Positions 24,390-33,313 of a stretch of 64,000 nucleotides of DNA are shown here, in pieces. The notes under the pieces were generated by a model that searched no databases, was not told where the DNA came from, and was given only the letters and a program-made list of their open reading frames with translations. How positions within the stretch are numbered: the first letter of the stretch is position 1; each line of letters begins with the position of its first letter. The DNA lies in NCBI RefSeq assembly GCF_017876535.1, contig NZ_JAGIOF010000001.1, positions 2,170,001-2,234,000 on the forward strand. The letters are read 5' to 3'. The translations under genes were made by a program, and so were the position numbers. The DNA is from Paeniglutamicibacter kerguelensis. GTDB lineage: Bacteria > Actinomycetota > Actinomycetes > Actinomycetales > Micrococcaceae.

Positions 24390-25022
24390 ATGCATTTTGT
24401 CCCAGCCTCCCGTGAAGTATTAGCCGAAGTCCTACTGGCAGCAGGGCCGACGGCCCCGACATTGTGTGCCGGTTGGCAGACCCGCCACCTTGCCGCGCAC
24501 CTGGTGTTGCGCGAACACTCGATGCTCTCAGCAGGCATTGTCCTGAAGCCGCTGGCCTCCGTGATGGAGCGCGAGCTCCAGTCCAGGGCCGACAAGGCCC
24601 GCGACACCGCCGCCTATGCGGAGCTTGTCCACGAATTCGTTGCCGGCGCACCCAAATACTCGCCGTTTGCCCTGCCGGCTTTTGACCGTTCGGCAAACCT
24701 GAGCGAGTACTTCATCCACACCGAGGATGTCCGCCGCGCCACCGACCGCTGGGCACCGCGCGTGCTTGACGAGCAGTATGCCGAGCTCCTGTGGAAGGAC
24801 CTGGTCCGCCGTGCCGGCCTGTATTACCGGGGCACCGACGTGGGCATCATCCTGGTGCGTCCCGATGGCCGGCGCCATGTAGCCCGCAAGGCCAAGACTT
24901 CGGTGGCGATCATGGGCCGCCCCGAGGAATTGCTGCTTCATGCCTCGGGACGGCGCGAAGAGGCGCTCGTGACATTCGAGGGCGCCAACGAGGCACTCGA
25001 ACTACTCAACTCCCAGTACTAG
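24390..25022 (+). CDS. TIGR03085 family protein (mycothiol maleylpyruvate isomerase fold)
   Basis: A 210-residue actinobacterial protein of the DinB/MDMPI-like helical-bundle superfamily. Seen: LLAAGPTAPTLCAGWQTRHLAAHLVLRE with the conserved W-x-x-x-x-L-x-x-H metal site near residue 35, SEYFIHTEDVRRAT with further His, and a C-terminal sterol-carrier-like part ending in VTFEGANEALELL. The family is proposed to bind metal and mycothiol or a similar thiol; the substrate is unknown. Its stop overlaps the convergent amidase stop by 3 nt (shared CTAG). Confidence 0.85.
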   Translation: MHFVPASREVLAEVLLAAGPTAPTLCAGWQTRHLAAHLVLREHSMLSAGIVLKPLASVMERELQSRADKARDTAAYAELVHEFVAGAPKYSPFALPAFDRSANLSEYFIHTEDVRRATDRWAPRVLDEQYAELLWKDLVRRAGLYYRGTDVGIILVRPDGRRHVARKAKTSVAIMGRPEELLLHASGRREEALVTFEGANEALELLNSQY

Positions 25023-27031
25023 ATTTCGGCGAAGGCCCCGGCCGCCTGGCCCGTTGGCGCCACCACGCTGACAACCACCAGGGCGTCGCTGGCCACGGGA
25101 TTCGAGCCAACGGCCCTGGGCTCGACACCGGCGCCCAGCACGTGCGTGGCACTCCAACCGTTTCCGTCCCTGGCGGCAAGGACATCTTCGCCGTTCACGG
25201 TGAGACGGATCGATGCGCTTTCCGGTGCCACCACGGTTCCCGAGATGCGCAACAACCTTGCGCCCTCGTGCTGGGTCCCGTGCTCGAACTCCGCTCCAAC
25301 AGTGATCTCCAGCGGTTCCGGGTCCCCCGAGCTGAATGCGCGCCCCGAGCCGCAGACACCGTCGCCCGGCAGCGGCGGCGCCAGTACCGGGGCCTGGCGC
25401 AGCGAACCCGCCGCTTCGAAGGCGTAGGCACACGCCAACAGCTCGTTGTCGGCATAGGCGGGGCCGGCAATGGTCAGTCCCACCGGCATCTTGGTGTCAT
25501 GCATGTTTCCCATGGCCACGGTGACGCTCGGAATCCCGAAGTGGCGCAACGCGTAATTTCCGTTGGAGAAGAACACCCCGTTTGTCCAGGCTTGGTCCGC
25601 GGATTCCGTGTTGATATCCGAGTCCTGGGCCGCAACGTCGGCATTGGCCGGGAAGACGATTGCATCCAGCCCGCGCTCCTCCAGCCAGTCCTCGAAGAGT
25701 TCCTTGCGCAGCGCTTCGAGCGACCGGAGCCCTTGGGCGAAGCCCGGCAGGGAGTGGACCGGCGGCAACCCGCCGGCCGCCATGTTCACCACGTCGCGGT
25801 AGCGGTTCTCGTAGTCTTCGACTTCCTCGTAGCGGTCGGGCAGTGATCCTTCGGGCGCCGGGAAGATCCGGGTGTGGTCGACGTCGGCCAGGCGGTTCAG
25901 CGCGGGGTCGTTGTTGGCTCGCAAGAAGGTGTCCCAGCCATGAGCGAGGATTTCGTTGAATTCGATGTCCATCCACCCCTCGGGCAGGATGCCGAGCGCC
26001 GCGAGTTGTTCGCCTCCCGGGGTGTTGCCCTCGTATTTTTCGATCATGGGCAGGTCGACCTCGACGACGGTCGCACCGAGAGCCTCGAGCCTGGTGCGCG
26101 CGGCATCCCAGAGTTCCAGGATCGAGCCGCGCACCGCGAGGGGGAAGCCGGCGTCCTTGCCGAGGTACATGCGCGGGACCCCCAAGCGCTTGCCATTCAG
26201 GGCCTCGGGGTCTGTCAGTTCCGCATAGTTCCCGGGGCGAACCGTTGAGGCCGCGGGCAACGCAACCGCTTTCTGGTCGCGCCAGAAATCACCTGTGGTG
26301 TTTTCATCGTCGACCACAATCACGTCCAGCAGGCGGAACATGTCCTTCATGCTTCGGGTGTGAGGCACCACCACGTCCCTGGTCGGGAACAGCGGCCAGT
26401 TGCCGCGGATCGAGATAACGCCGCGCGAGGGGGTGTAGGCGCAGAGGCCGTTGTTTGAGGCCGGGCTTCGCCCCGAAGACACGGTCTCCTCCCCCATGCC
26501 GAACACGCCCATGCTGGCCGCGGTGGCAACCGCCGAGCCGTTTGACGAGCCGGAGGCATAGGCTGCCGCCAGGTAGTTGGTGTTGTAGGGGCTTTCGGCC
26601 CGGCCGTAGACGCCGCGTTGCATGCCGCCGTCGGCCATGGGCGGCATGTTGGTCTTGCCCACCAGCACTCCCCCGGCCTCGCGGATCCGCGCCACGGTGA
26701 AGGCGTCGTCCTGGGCCACCAGGTCCTTGAAGGCTGGCGAACCTGCGGCGACGGTGAGCCCGGCGACCATGTAGCTGTCCTTGACGGTGAAAGGCACCCC
26801 TTCAAGGGAGCCGGCCTGGCCGGCGCGGCGGCGGCGATCCGATTCGGCGGCCTCGGCAAAGGCGTTGGGATTCAGCACGGCCATGGCGTTGAGGCGCACC
26901 GAGGACCTGTCGAAGCGTCCCACCCGTGCCAAGTGGGCGGCAACCAGCTCGACGGCGGTGATGGTGCCCTCATCGAGCGCCTGCAAGACGTCGTCGATGG
27001 AAGCTTCATAGATGCTGAACGGCAGGCCCAT
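25019..27031 (-). CDS. Amidase-signature hydrolase with C-terminal extension
   Basis: A 670-residue protein, longer than the usual 450-550 of the family. Seen: the catalytic Lys in GVPFTVKDSYMVAG (residue ~90), the cis-Ser region YASGSSNGSAVATAAS, and the nucleophile region MGEETVSSGRSPAS, where the common TGGSIR is replaced by TVSSGR but the Ser is kept. NTESADQAWTNGVFFSNGNYALRHFGIPSVTVAMG and MPVGLTIAG close the fold. The last ~110 residues are a separate beta-rich region (EITVGAEFEHGTQHEG, RLTVNGEDVLA). ATG 27031 has GAGGGG upstream. A divergent TetR gene suggests substrate-induced expression. Physiological substrate unknown. Confidence 0.88.
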   Translation of the reverse strand: MGLPFSIYEASIDDVLQALDEGTITAVELVAAHLARVGRFDRSSVRLNAMAVLNPNAFAEAAESDRRRRAGQAGSLEGVPFTVKDSYMVAGLTVAAGSPAFKDLVAQDDAFTVARIREAGGVLVGKTNMPPMADGGMQRGVYGRAESPYNTNYLAAAYASGSSNGSAVATAASMGVFGMGEETVSSGRSPASNNGLCAYTPSRGVISIRGNWPLFPTRDVVVPHTRSMKDMFRLLDVIVVDDENTTGDFWRDQKAVALPAASTVRPGNYAELTDPEALNGKRLGVPRMYLGKDAGFPLAVRGSILELWDAARTRLEALGATVVEVDLPMIEKYEGNTPGGEQLAALGILPEGWMDIEFNEILAHGWDTFLRANNDPALNRLADVDHTRIFPAPEGSLPDRYEEVEDYENRYRDVVNMAAGGLPPVHSLPGFAQGLRSLEALRKELFEDWLEERGLDAIVFPANADVAAQDSDINTESADQAWTNGVFFSNGNYALRHFGIPSVTVAMGNMHDTKMPVGLTIAGPAYADNELLACAYAFEAAGSLRQAPVLAPPLPGDGVCGSGRAFSSGDPEPLEITVGAEFEHGTQHEGARLLRISGTVVAPESASIRLTVNGEDVLAARDGNGWSATHVLGAGVEPRAVGSNPVASDALVVVSVVAPTGQAAGAFAEI

Positions 27032-27122
27032 TGGTGGATTCCCCTCACGGATCTTGTTCCTGCACCGCCGGGCTTCGAACGCTTGGGGCGCGAAAGTCTC
27101 GATCGTGAGGAGCAAACAGAAA

Positions 27123-27142
27123 TTGACTGGATATTCAGTTAA
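27123..27142. promoter_or_regulatory. Candidate TetR operator and overlapping promoter
   Basis: A 20-bp imperfect palindrome (8 of 10 base pairs match), core ACTGGATATTCAGT, between the divergent amidase and TetR genes. It overlaps a -35-like TTGACT (27123-27128) with TAACGT 17 nt downstream (27146-27151) for the rightward gene. The arrangement fits an autoregulated TetR operator. Confidence 0.45.
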
Positions 27143-27235
27143 CGATAACGTGTGACCCACGGTACACGGAAGTCCGCAAGGTCGCCAAACGGAAAATCCC
27201 TTGCATTCACAGCAATTGAAAGGCTTGGTTCCGGC

Positions 27236-27805
27236 ATGGCCAACGACACCCGCCAGCGAATTCTTGAGGCGTGCAGCATCTGCATCGCCCGTGACGGAGT
27301 CCGTGGCATGCGCGTGCAAGACGTCTGCAAGCAAGCCGGCATCTCCACCGGACTTGTCTATTACCACTTCACCGACAGGGACGGTTTGCTGGCCGCGACG
27401 CTGGAGTACGTCAACACGGACTCGGTCGCACAGCGCGAGGAACCGGTGGCAGGTGGTATCGAGCCCTACGGATTGTTGCGCGAGTTGCTGCTGGGCGAAA
27501 TCCAGGACGACGAGTCGGTCCGTGCGAAATCAATTGTGTGGAACGAAATCAGGGCCATCTCGGTCTTTGAGCAGCCACTGGCCGAGCATCTGGCCGCTTC
27601 CACTGCGGCGTGGCAGTCGCACGTCGCCGAACTGGTCAGCGAGCACACCGGAGCGCAGGTCGAGCAATGCCAGGGAACCGCATTGTTACTGACGTCCCTG
27701 GTTGAAGGTCTTTCCAGCCGCTGGCTGTCCAACCAGTTGAATACGGATGCGGCACGCGTGGCATTGGAACGCGGATTGGAAGCGATTCTTCCGGTCAACG
27801 ACTGA
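27236..27805 (+). CDS. TetR/AcrR family transcriptional regulator
   Basis: A 189-residue one-component repressor. Residues 1-50 are the helix-turn-helix domain: TRQRILEACSICIARDGVRG and VQDVCKQAGISTGLVYYHFTDRDGLL. The C-terminal ligand-binding domain is all-helical with no informative motif (AKSIVWNEIRAISVFEQPLAEHL). The divergent placement, 204 nt from the amidase start, and the palindrome between them make the amidase the likely target. ATG 27236 is chosen from the HTH position; a ribosome site GAAAGG lies 12-15 nt upstream. Confidence 0.92.
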   Translation: MANDTRQRILEACSICIARDGVRGMRVQDVCKQAGISTGLVYYHFTDRDGLLAATLEYVNTDSVAQREEPVAGGIEPYGLLRELLLGEIQDDESVRAKSIVWNEIRAISVFEQPLAEHLAASTAAWQSHVAELVSEHTGAQVEQCQGTALLLTSLVEGLSSRWLSNQLNTDAARVALERGLEAILPVND

Positions 27806-27901
27806 TCGGAGGACGGACCCCGGAACAACGAATTCGAGCTGCGGACGAAGGACACGTCACGGCGCCGCCTGGGATCGTCACCGACTAGCAGTTATGACTT
27901 G

Positions 27902-28672
27902 TCAGATGCAAGACGCGATGCGGTAGTGATAGCGGGAGACGGTTTCGAAACCCAGCGATTCGTAGAGCCTGCGGGCAATCTCGTTCGACTCGACGACCTG
28001 CAGCCAGAGCCCTTCGAGATCCCGATTCGCGGCTTCGGTGAGCAACGCCTGAACCACGGCACGGCCGTGCCCGCGGGAGCGCGAACCCGTCTTTGTTGCC
28101 ACGCCGTAGATTCCACCCAGGTTCCCGACCAAGGCAAGCCGGGCGATTGCTTCGACCCGGCCTTCGAGTACCAGGGATGCATAAACGGATGGAGTTTCGG
28201 CCAGTATGAGCCGGCTCAGCGCCCGGGCCTCCGGTGCATGCGGTCCTTCGACGTCCCATAGGGTTTCGAGCCAGGATTCGCTCGGTTCATCGGCCAATTC
28301 GATGCGATGATCATTGTCCCCGCCGCCGGCATTGCCGCCTTCAACGAGCGCAAGGTATTGGACGAGCGTCGGCGAATCCAGCAGATAGCCGCGTTCGGCA
28401 AGCCGCCGGTCCAAGTCCACGGGCATCGAGTCGTGACTGACTTGGAAGACGGCAGGCAGCCCGTGATCCGCATAGCGGTGTTCGACCGCTGCGAGGGCTG
28501 CTGCAAAGTCCGCAGGCTCCCCCAAGGGCAGCACCGAGTTCGCCCGCTTGGTGACTCCGCCGGAAAAACGGCAGAGCCAGCCGTCTACTGCTTCTTCCTC
28601 AAGTGCCCGCCAACCCCTGGACATGGTTTCGTCCAGGGATGCAGGTTTAGCGGACCGGGAATCCTGCTTCAC
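27902..28672 (-). CDS. GNAT family N-acetyltransferase, two-part
   Basis: A 256-residue protein. The N-terminal part contains [20 protein letters not shown], a feature of a two-part actinobacterial GNAT group. The C-terminal part (residues ~130-250) is a GNAT domain: [18 protein letters not shown], the acetyl-CoA loop [16 protein letters not shown] (R-x-x-G-x-G/A), [19 protein letters not shown]. The GTG start at 28672 overlaps hisF by 26 nt and has AAGGA upstream; ATG 28624 is the alternative. The substrate amine is unknown. Its place at the end of hisEGF may be only transcriptional. Confidence 0.82.
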   Translation of the reverse strand: MKQDSRSAKPASLDETMSRGWRALEEEAVDGWLCRFSGGVTKRANSVLPLGEPADFAAALAAVEHRYADHGLPAVFQVSHDSMPVDLDRRLAERGYLLDSPTLVQYLALVEGGNAGGGDNDHRIELADEPSESWLETLWDVEGPHAPEARALSRLILAETPSVYASLVLEGRVEAIARLALVGNLGGIYGVATKTGSRSRGHGRAVVQALLTEAANRDLEGLWLQVVESNEIARRLYESLGFETVSRYHYRIASCI

Positions 28673-29417
28673 GAATGGCGTCCTTGACCTGCTTGATCAT
28701 GTCATTCGGGCCAAAGTGGAAGATGGAGGCGGCCAGAACCGCGTCGGCGCCGGCTGCGATTGCCGGCGGGAAGTGTTCCGGTCCGCCTGCACCACCCGAG
28801 GCGATCAACGGAACGGTGACCTCGGCGCGAACGGCGCGGATCATTTCAAGGTCGAAGCCGTCCTTGGTGCCGTCGGCATCGATCGAGTTCAGCAGGATCT
28901 CGCCCACGCCGCGCTCGGCGGCTTCCTTGGCCCAGGCCACGGCGCAGCGGCCGGTGCCGGTGCGTCCGCCGTGGGTGGTGACCTCGAAGCCCGAGGCAAC
29001 GTTTGGATCGTTGGTGCGGCGGGCGTCGAGCGAAAGCACCAGTACCTGGGATCCAAAGCGACGGGTGATTTCGTTGATAACCTCGGGGCGGTCAACCGCG
29101 GCGGTGTTGATCGAGGCCTTGTCGGCACCTGCGCGCAGCAGGCGGTCGACGTCTTCGACGGCACGCACGCCGCCGCCAACGGTGAGGGGAATGAAGATTT
29201 CCTCCGCCGTCTTGGCGACGACGTCGTAGGTGGTTTCGCGGTTTCCCGAGGAAGCCGTCACGTCGAGGAACGTGATTTCGTCAGCACCGGCGGCGTTGTA
29301 GCGCTTGGCCAGTTCCACGGGGTCGCCGGCATCGCGCAGCCCCTCAAAGTTCACTCCCTTGACGACTCTGCCGTTATCCACGTCGAGGCACGGGATCACA
29401 CGGATCGCAACGCTCAT
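28647..29417 (-). CDS. hisF: Imidazole glycerol phosphate synthase subunit HisF
   Basis: A 256-residue TIM barrel making imidazole glycerol phosphate and AICAR from PRFAR and ammonia. Seen: the catalytic Asp in [20 protein letters not shown] near residue 11, [39 protein letters not shown], and the second Asp in [19 protein letters not shown]. Phosphate loops [12 protein letters not shown] and [11 protein letters not shown] are complete. HisH, HisA and HisB are not in the window. Confidence 0.97.
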   Translation of the reverse strand: MSVAIRVIPCLDVDNGRVVKGVNFEGLRDAGDPVELAKRYNAAGADEITFLDVTASSGNRETTYDVVAKTAEEIFIPLTVGGGVRAVEDVDRLLRAGADKASINTAAVDRPEVINEITRRFGSQVLVLSLDARRTNDPNVASGFEVTTHGGRTGTGRCAVAWAKEAAERGVGEILLNSIDADGTKDGFDLEMIRAVRAEVTVPLIASGGAGGPEHFPPAIAAGADAVLAASIFHFGPNDMIKQVKDAIREAGFPVR

Positions 29418-29482
29418 AAAGGATCAACTCCTAGAAAAGTTATGAAGGTGGTGTTCTTTGAGGGATGGCGCAAACGACGGAA

Positions 29483-30331
29483 TCAGATGCGGCAGGCGTG
29501 GATCTGGCTGACTAGGATCGCACGCGCGCCCAGATCGTAGAGCTCATCCATGATGTTGTTCGTCTGGTTCTTCTTGACCATGGCACGCACGGCGACCCAG
29601 TCCGAATCCTGCAACGGAGAAACCGTCGGGGACTCCAGTCCGGGGGTCAGGCGGCAGGCTTCGTCGGCCTGGTCGCGGCGCACGTCGTAGTCGAGCATGA
29701 CATAGCGGCGGGCAACCAGCACACCGGTCAGGCGGCGCTTGAGCACGTCGAGGCCGGCCGGGTTGCGGCCGGTGCGGCCGATCAGCACGGCCTCGGACTT
29801 CAGGATCGGATCCCCGAAGATTTCCATGCCTGCGGCCTTGAGCGTATTGCCGGTTTCCACGACGTCGGCGATGGCATCTGCCACGCCAAGGCGCACCGAG
29901 GATTCCACGGCACCGTCGAGGCGGACCACCGAGGCGTCGATGCCGCTGTCGGCCAAGTAGCTGCGCAACAGGGTGTCGTAGCTCGTGGCAATGCGCTTGC
30001 CCGAAAGTTCATCCTGCGAGGTGAAGGTGCCCGCGGGTCCGGCGAAGCGGAAGGTGGAGGCGCCGATGCCCAGCGGCAGGACCTCGTCCACGTGGTCGTT
30101 GACATCGGCGTCCAGGTACAGGTCGCGTCCGGTGATTCCGACGTCAAGGATTCCGCCGCCGACGTACACGGCAATGTCGCGGGGGCGGAGGTAGAAGAAC
30201 TCGACGTCGTTTTCCGGGTCAACCATGACAAGTTCGCGGTTGTCGCGGCGCTGGACGTAGCCAGCCTCCAGCAACATGGTTGAAGCGATTTCTGAGAGGG
30301 CTCCCTTATTGGGAAGTGCTACACGCAACAT
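29483..30331 (-). CDS. hisG: ATP phosphoribosyltransferase
   Basis: A 282-residue long-form HisG, the first enzyme of histidine synthesis. Seen: MLRVALPNKGALSEIASTML, FFYLRPRDIAVYVGGGILDVGITGRDL, RIATSYDTLLRSYLADSG, the PRPP-binding VRLGVADAIADVVETGNTLKAAG, and a C-terminal ACT-like regulatory domain (GLESPTVSPLQDSDWVAVRAMVKK), through which histidine usually inhibits. Lies 114 nt after hisE and 65 nt before hisF. Confidence 0.97.
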   Translation of the reverse strand: MLRVALPNKGALSEIASTMLLEAGYVQRRDNRELVMVDPENDVEFFYLRPRDIAVYVGGGILDVGITGRDLYLDADVNDHVDEVLPLGIGASTFRFAGPAGTFTSQDELSGKRIATSYDTLLRSYLADSGIDASVVRLDGAVESSVRLGVADAIADVVETGNTLKAAGMEIFGDPILKSEAVLIGRTGRNPAGLDVLKRRLTGVLVARRYVMLDYDVRRDQADEACRLTPGLESPTVSPLQDSDWVAVRAMVKKNQTNNIMDELYDLGARAILVSQIHACRI

Positions 30332-30445
30332 GAGGTGTTTCTCGTTTCTGACTTTTGGATTTTTACGGCATCAGGACAACAAATTTTTGCTTGTTGGCCA
30401 CCGCGGCTCGGGGGGTGATACAAATACCAGCCCCGAAAGCGGCGG

Positions 30446-30709
30446 CTAGAGATGCTTGTAAACGTCCTGCAGAGTCAGGCCCTTGGCCAGCATCATCACC
30501 TGAAGGTGGTAGAGCAGCTGGGAGATTTCTTCGGCGGCCGCTTCGTTGCTTTCGTATTCGGCAGCCATCCACACTTCGGCGGCTTCCTCCACGACCTTCT
30601 TTCCGATGCCATGGACGCCCGAGTCCAGTTCGGCGATGGTACGCGAACCTTCGGGGCGGGCCTTGGCTTTCTCGGAAAGCTCGGCGAAGAGGGTGTCAAA
30701 AGTTTTCAC
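30446..30709 (-). CDS. hisE: Phosphoribosyl-ATP pyrophosphatase
   Basis: An 87-residue MazG-like helical protein removing pyrophosphate from PR-ATP. Seen: [39 protein letters not shown] (the E-x-x-E metal motif), and [30 protein letters not shown] is the start. A TAGGCT box 6 nt upstream and the lack of a Shine-Dalgarno indicate a leaderless transcript, which opens hisE-hisG-hisF. Confidence 0.96.
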   Translation of the reverse strand: MKTFDTLFAELSEKAKARPEGSRTIAELDSGVHGIGKKVVEEAAEVWMAAEYESNEAAAEEISQLLYHLQVMMLAKGLTLQDVYKHL

Positions 30710-30715
30710 ATAAAC

Positions 30716-30721
30716 AGCCTA
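30716..30721 (-). promoter_or_regulatory. -10 box of hisEGF, leaderless type
   Basis: TAGGCT on the minus strand, 6 nt before the hisE GTG. Confidence 0.45.
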
Positions 30722-30835
30722 GCCCTGCGTGTCCGGCGCACTCACAACCACCGGCCCAATGTGACGAAGGACTCGCGCTCGGGACCGAACATGACGCGAG
30801 GATGACTTTGCGGGTGTTGGTGGGGCCGCCGGAGT

Positions 30836-30905
30836 GTTGCGTGTGGCCCGCCGTTCATCCTCCCGGAACCGATGCCCCGGAAAGGCAAACCGCGGGCCAC
30901 GCAAC
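30836..30905 (-). terminator. Probable terminator of the rib operon
   Basis: Inverted repeat of about 13 bp with one bulge (30836-30850 with 30893-30905), a long loop and no T tract, lying 8 bases after the ribH stop on the minus strand. Confidence 0.4.
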
Positions 30906-30912
30906 GTGGGTG

Positions 30913-31395
30913 TCAGCGGCGGGTCAGTGCCACTGCGGTCTGCAGTCCGGCGCTCATGGCCTCATAGCCCTTGTCCTCAACGGAGCCTTCCAACCCTGCA
31001 CGGGCAATTGCCTGCTCTTCGTTGTCGCAGGTCAATACGCCGAAGCCAACCGGGACACCGGTTCGCACCGAAACGTCGGTGAGCCCCAGCGTTGCACCCT
31101 GGCACACGTAGTCGAAGTGCGGGGTTCCGCCGCGGATGACTACGCCCAAGGCAATCACCGCGTCGTAGTCCGGCGCCAACCGCGCGGCAGCCACGGGAAG
31201 CTCGAAGGTCCCGGGGACCCGAACGATGTCCGGCGTTTGGATTCCGGCGTCGATGGCGGCACGCTTGGCGCCGTCGATGAGCCCGTCCATGATCTGGGTG
31301 TGCCAGCTGGCCGCCACGATGACCGCTCGCATGCCGGCCTTGCCGGCTGCCGCTAGTTCTTCTGCGCCGATGGTTGGTGCGCCGTGTCCGCTCAT
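30913..31395 (-). CDS. ribH: 6,7-dimethyl-8-ribityllumazine synthase
   Basis: A 160-residue lumazine synthase, condensing the pyrimidinedione with dihydroxybutanone phosphate. Seen: [23 protein letters not shown], the substrate loop [40 protein letters not shown] with the catalytic His, and [21 protein letters not shown]. Usually builds a 60-mer or pentamer shell around RibE. Its ATG overlaps the ribBA stop (ATGA); last gene of the operon. Confidence 0.97.
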   Translation of the reverse strand: MSGHGAPTIGAEELAAAGKAGMRAVIVAASWHTQIMDGLIDGAKRAAIDAGIQTPDIVRVPGTFELPVAAARLAPDYDAVIALGVVIRGGTPHFDYVCQGATLGLTDVSVRTGVPVGFGVLTCDNEEQAIARAGLEGSVEDKGYEAMSAGLQTAVALTRR

Positions 31396-32675
31396 GATTC
31401 AACTCCTGGGTTGGTGGTTACTGTGGTCGGAAGCTGCAACGAGTGGTGCAGCAATTCCTGCTTGGTACGTAGGTATTCAAGGTTTTCCGGTCGTGCCGCA
31501 ACACGGGTGGGAACCCGTTCGGTCACGTCGATTCCGGCTTCCTTCAACCACTGCTCTTTGAGCGGGTTGTTGGTGACAAGCCTGACGCTGCGGATATCCA
31601 TTGCGTCAAGGATCGCCGCGGCGGCATCGTAGTTGCGTGCGTCCACCGGCAGCCCCAATTGTTCGTTGGCCGCCACGGTGTTCGCTCCCCCGTCCTGCAG
31701 GGCATAGGCACGGATCTTGTTGGCAAGTCCGATGCCTCGTCCTTCGTGTCCGCGAAGGTAGATCAGCACCCCGCCGAATTCGTTGATGGCCTGCAGGCCG
31801 GCAGACAGTTGCTCGCCGCAGTCACAACGGTAGGAACCGAAAACGTCGCCCGTGAGGCATTCGGAGTGCACCCGCACCAGCGGCTCGAACGGCATCGTGC
31901 CGTCCGGCCCCTGCGCGCTCAGGGACAAGTGTTCGACGCCCGTGGACCGCTCGAGCCAGGCCCGCACCATGAATTCCCCGTGCGGGGTGGGGACCTTGAC
32001 CTCGGGTCCCGATTGCACGGCCGAGGCCTTGGTGCCGATCACCGGCTCGGCATCGCAGCTTGCGCGCCACGCTGCCAGGTCCTCGATGCTGACCAGCGGG
32101 ATGTTCCACAGGTCGGCAAATTCACGCAGCGCGGGCAACCGCATCATGGAGCCGTCGTCGTGGACCAGTTCGGCGATGACGCCCACCGGTTCCAACCCGG
32201 CAGCCACGCACAGGTCGACGCTGGCCTCGGTGTGGCCGCGGCGCACCAAGACGCCGCCGTCCACCGCGCGCAGCGGGAAAATGTGCCCCGGACGGGTAAT
32301 GAGGTCAGCCCCGGAGGCCGGATCGGCCAGGATGCGCGAGGTCAGGGCCCTGTCGGCCGCGCTGATGCCGGTGCTCACGCCGTGGGCGGCATCGCAGGAC
32401 ACCGTGTAGGCGGTGCCCTTGGCGTCCTGGTTGTTTTGCACCATGGGAGGCAGGCCAAGCGCGTCGGCCCGGTCGCCGGTCATCGGGGTGCAGACCACGC
32501 CCGAGGAATGCCGGATGGTCCAACCCATGAGTTCGGGCGTGGCGAATTCCGCGGCGAAAATAATGTCGCCTTCGTTTTCGCGGTCCGCATCGTCCACGAC
32601 CACCACTGCCTTGCCGGCGGCCATGGCGCTGATCGCCGAAGCTATGGAATCAAGGCGGATTGTTTCGGTGCTCAT
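31392..32675 (-). CDS. ribBA: Bifunctional DHBP synthase / GTP cyclohydrolase II
   Basis: A 427-residue fusion providing both starting compounds of riboflavin. Residues 1-205: dihydroxybutanone phosphate synthase with [19 protein letters not shown] and [31 protein letters not shown]. Residues ~215-410: GTP cyclohydrolase II with zinc cysteines in [21 protein letters not shown] and [22 protein letters not shown]. Starts within the ribE stop (ATGA). Confidence 0.97.
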   Translation of the reverse strand: MSTETIRLDSIASAISAMAAGKAVVVVDDADRENEGDIIFAAEFATPELMGWTIRHSSGVVCTPMTGDRADALGLPPMVQNNQDAKGTAYTVSCDAAHGVSTGISAADRALTSRILADPASGADLITRPGHIFPLRAVDGGVLVRRGHTEASVDLCVAAGLEPVGVIAELVHDDGSMMRLPALREFADLWNIPLVSIEDLAAWRASCDAEPVIGTKASAVQSGPEVKVPTPHGEFMVRAWLERSTGVEHLSLSAQGPDGTMPFEPLVRVHSECLTGDVFGSYRCDCGEQLSAGLQAINEFGGVLIYLRGHEGRGIGLANKIRAYALQDGGANTVAANEQLGLPVDARNYDAAAAILDAMDIRSVRLVTNNPLKEQWLKEAGIDVTERVPTRVAARPENLEYLRTKQELLHHSLQLPTTVTTNPGVES

Positions 32676-33304
32676 GGTGTTGCCCCTTCGGCTGGGTTAA
32701 AGGAGGCAAGGCGTTCGGCGTACTTGGCCATCACGTCCACCTCGAGGTTCACGCTGTCGCCCGGTTCCCGCTGACCCAACGTGGTTTCGCGCAGCGTGGT
32801 GGGAATGATTCCCACTTCGAACCATTGGTCCTTTTCGTTGGCGTCTGCCACTTCAGTGACGGTCAGGGAAATCCCGTCGATGGCGATCGAGCCCTTCTTG
32901 GCCACATACCTGGCAAGCGGGTATGGAATGGCAAACCGGAACCGGTCCCAGGCACCCAGGGTTTCGTGCTCCAGCAGCGTGCCCACGCCGTCCACGTGCC
33001 CCTGCACCACGTGCCCGTCAAGGCGCCCACCCGCCTGCACGCAACGTTCGAGGTTTATTGCCTCGCCCGCCTTGAGCCCGCCAATCGTGGTGTGCCGGAG
33101 GGTTTCGCCCATGACGTCGAGTGCGAGCGAGTCGCCTTCGATGCTGGTTGCGGTGAGGCACACGCCGTTGATGGCGATCGATCCGCCCAGGCCGAGGTTT
33201 TCGGTCTGGTTCGGTGCGCTGATGTGCAGCACCACGGAGTCGGACTCGGGTTCGGCGTTCACCGCTTCGACGCGGCCCATGCCGCTGATGATTCCTGTAA
33301 ACAT
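32672..33304 (-). CDS. ribE: Riboflavin synthase alpha chain
   Basis: A 210-residue enzyme dismutating two lumazines to riboflavin. Two lumazine-binding repeats are seen: MFTGIISGMGRVEAVN, IAINGVCLTATSIEGD in the first, and GRLDGHVVQGHVDGVGTL, IAIDGISLTVTEVAD in the second. The conserved N-terminal MFTGI is intact. Lies 9 nt after ribD. Confidence 0.97.
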   Translation of the reverse strand: MFTGIISGMGRVEAVNAEPESDSVVLHISAPNQTENLGLGGSIAINGVCLTATSIEGDSLALDVMGETLRHTTIGGLKAGEAINLERCVQAGGRLDGHVVQGHVDGVGTLLEHETLGAWDRFRFAIPYPLARYVAKKGSIAIDGISLTVTEVADANEKDQWFEVGIIPTTLRETTLGQREPGDSVNLEVDVMAKYAERLASFNPAEGATP

Positions 33305-33313
33305 TTGTTGTCC

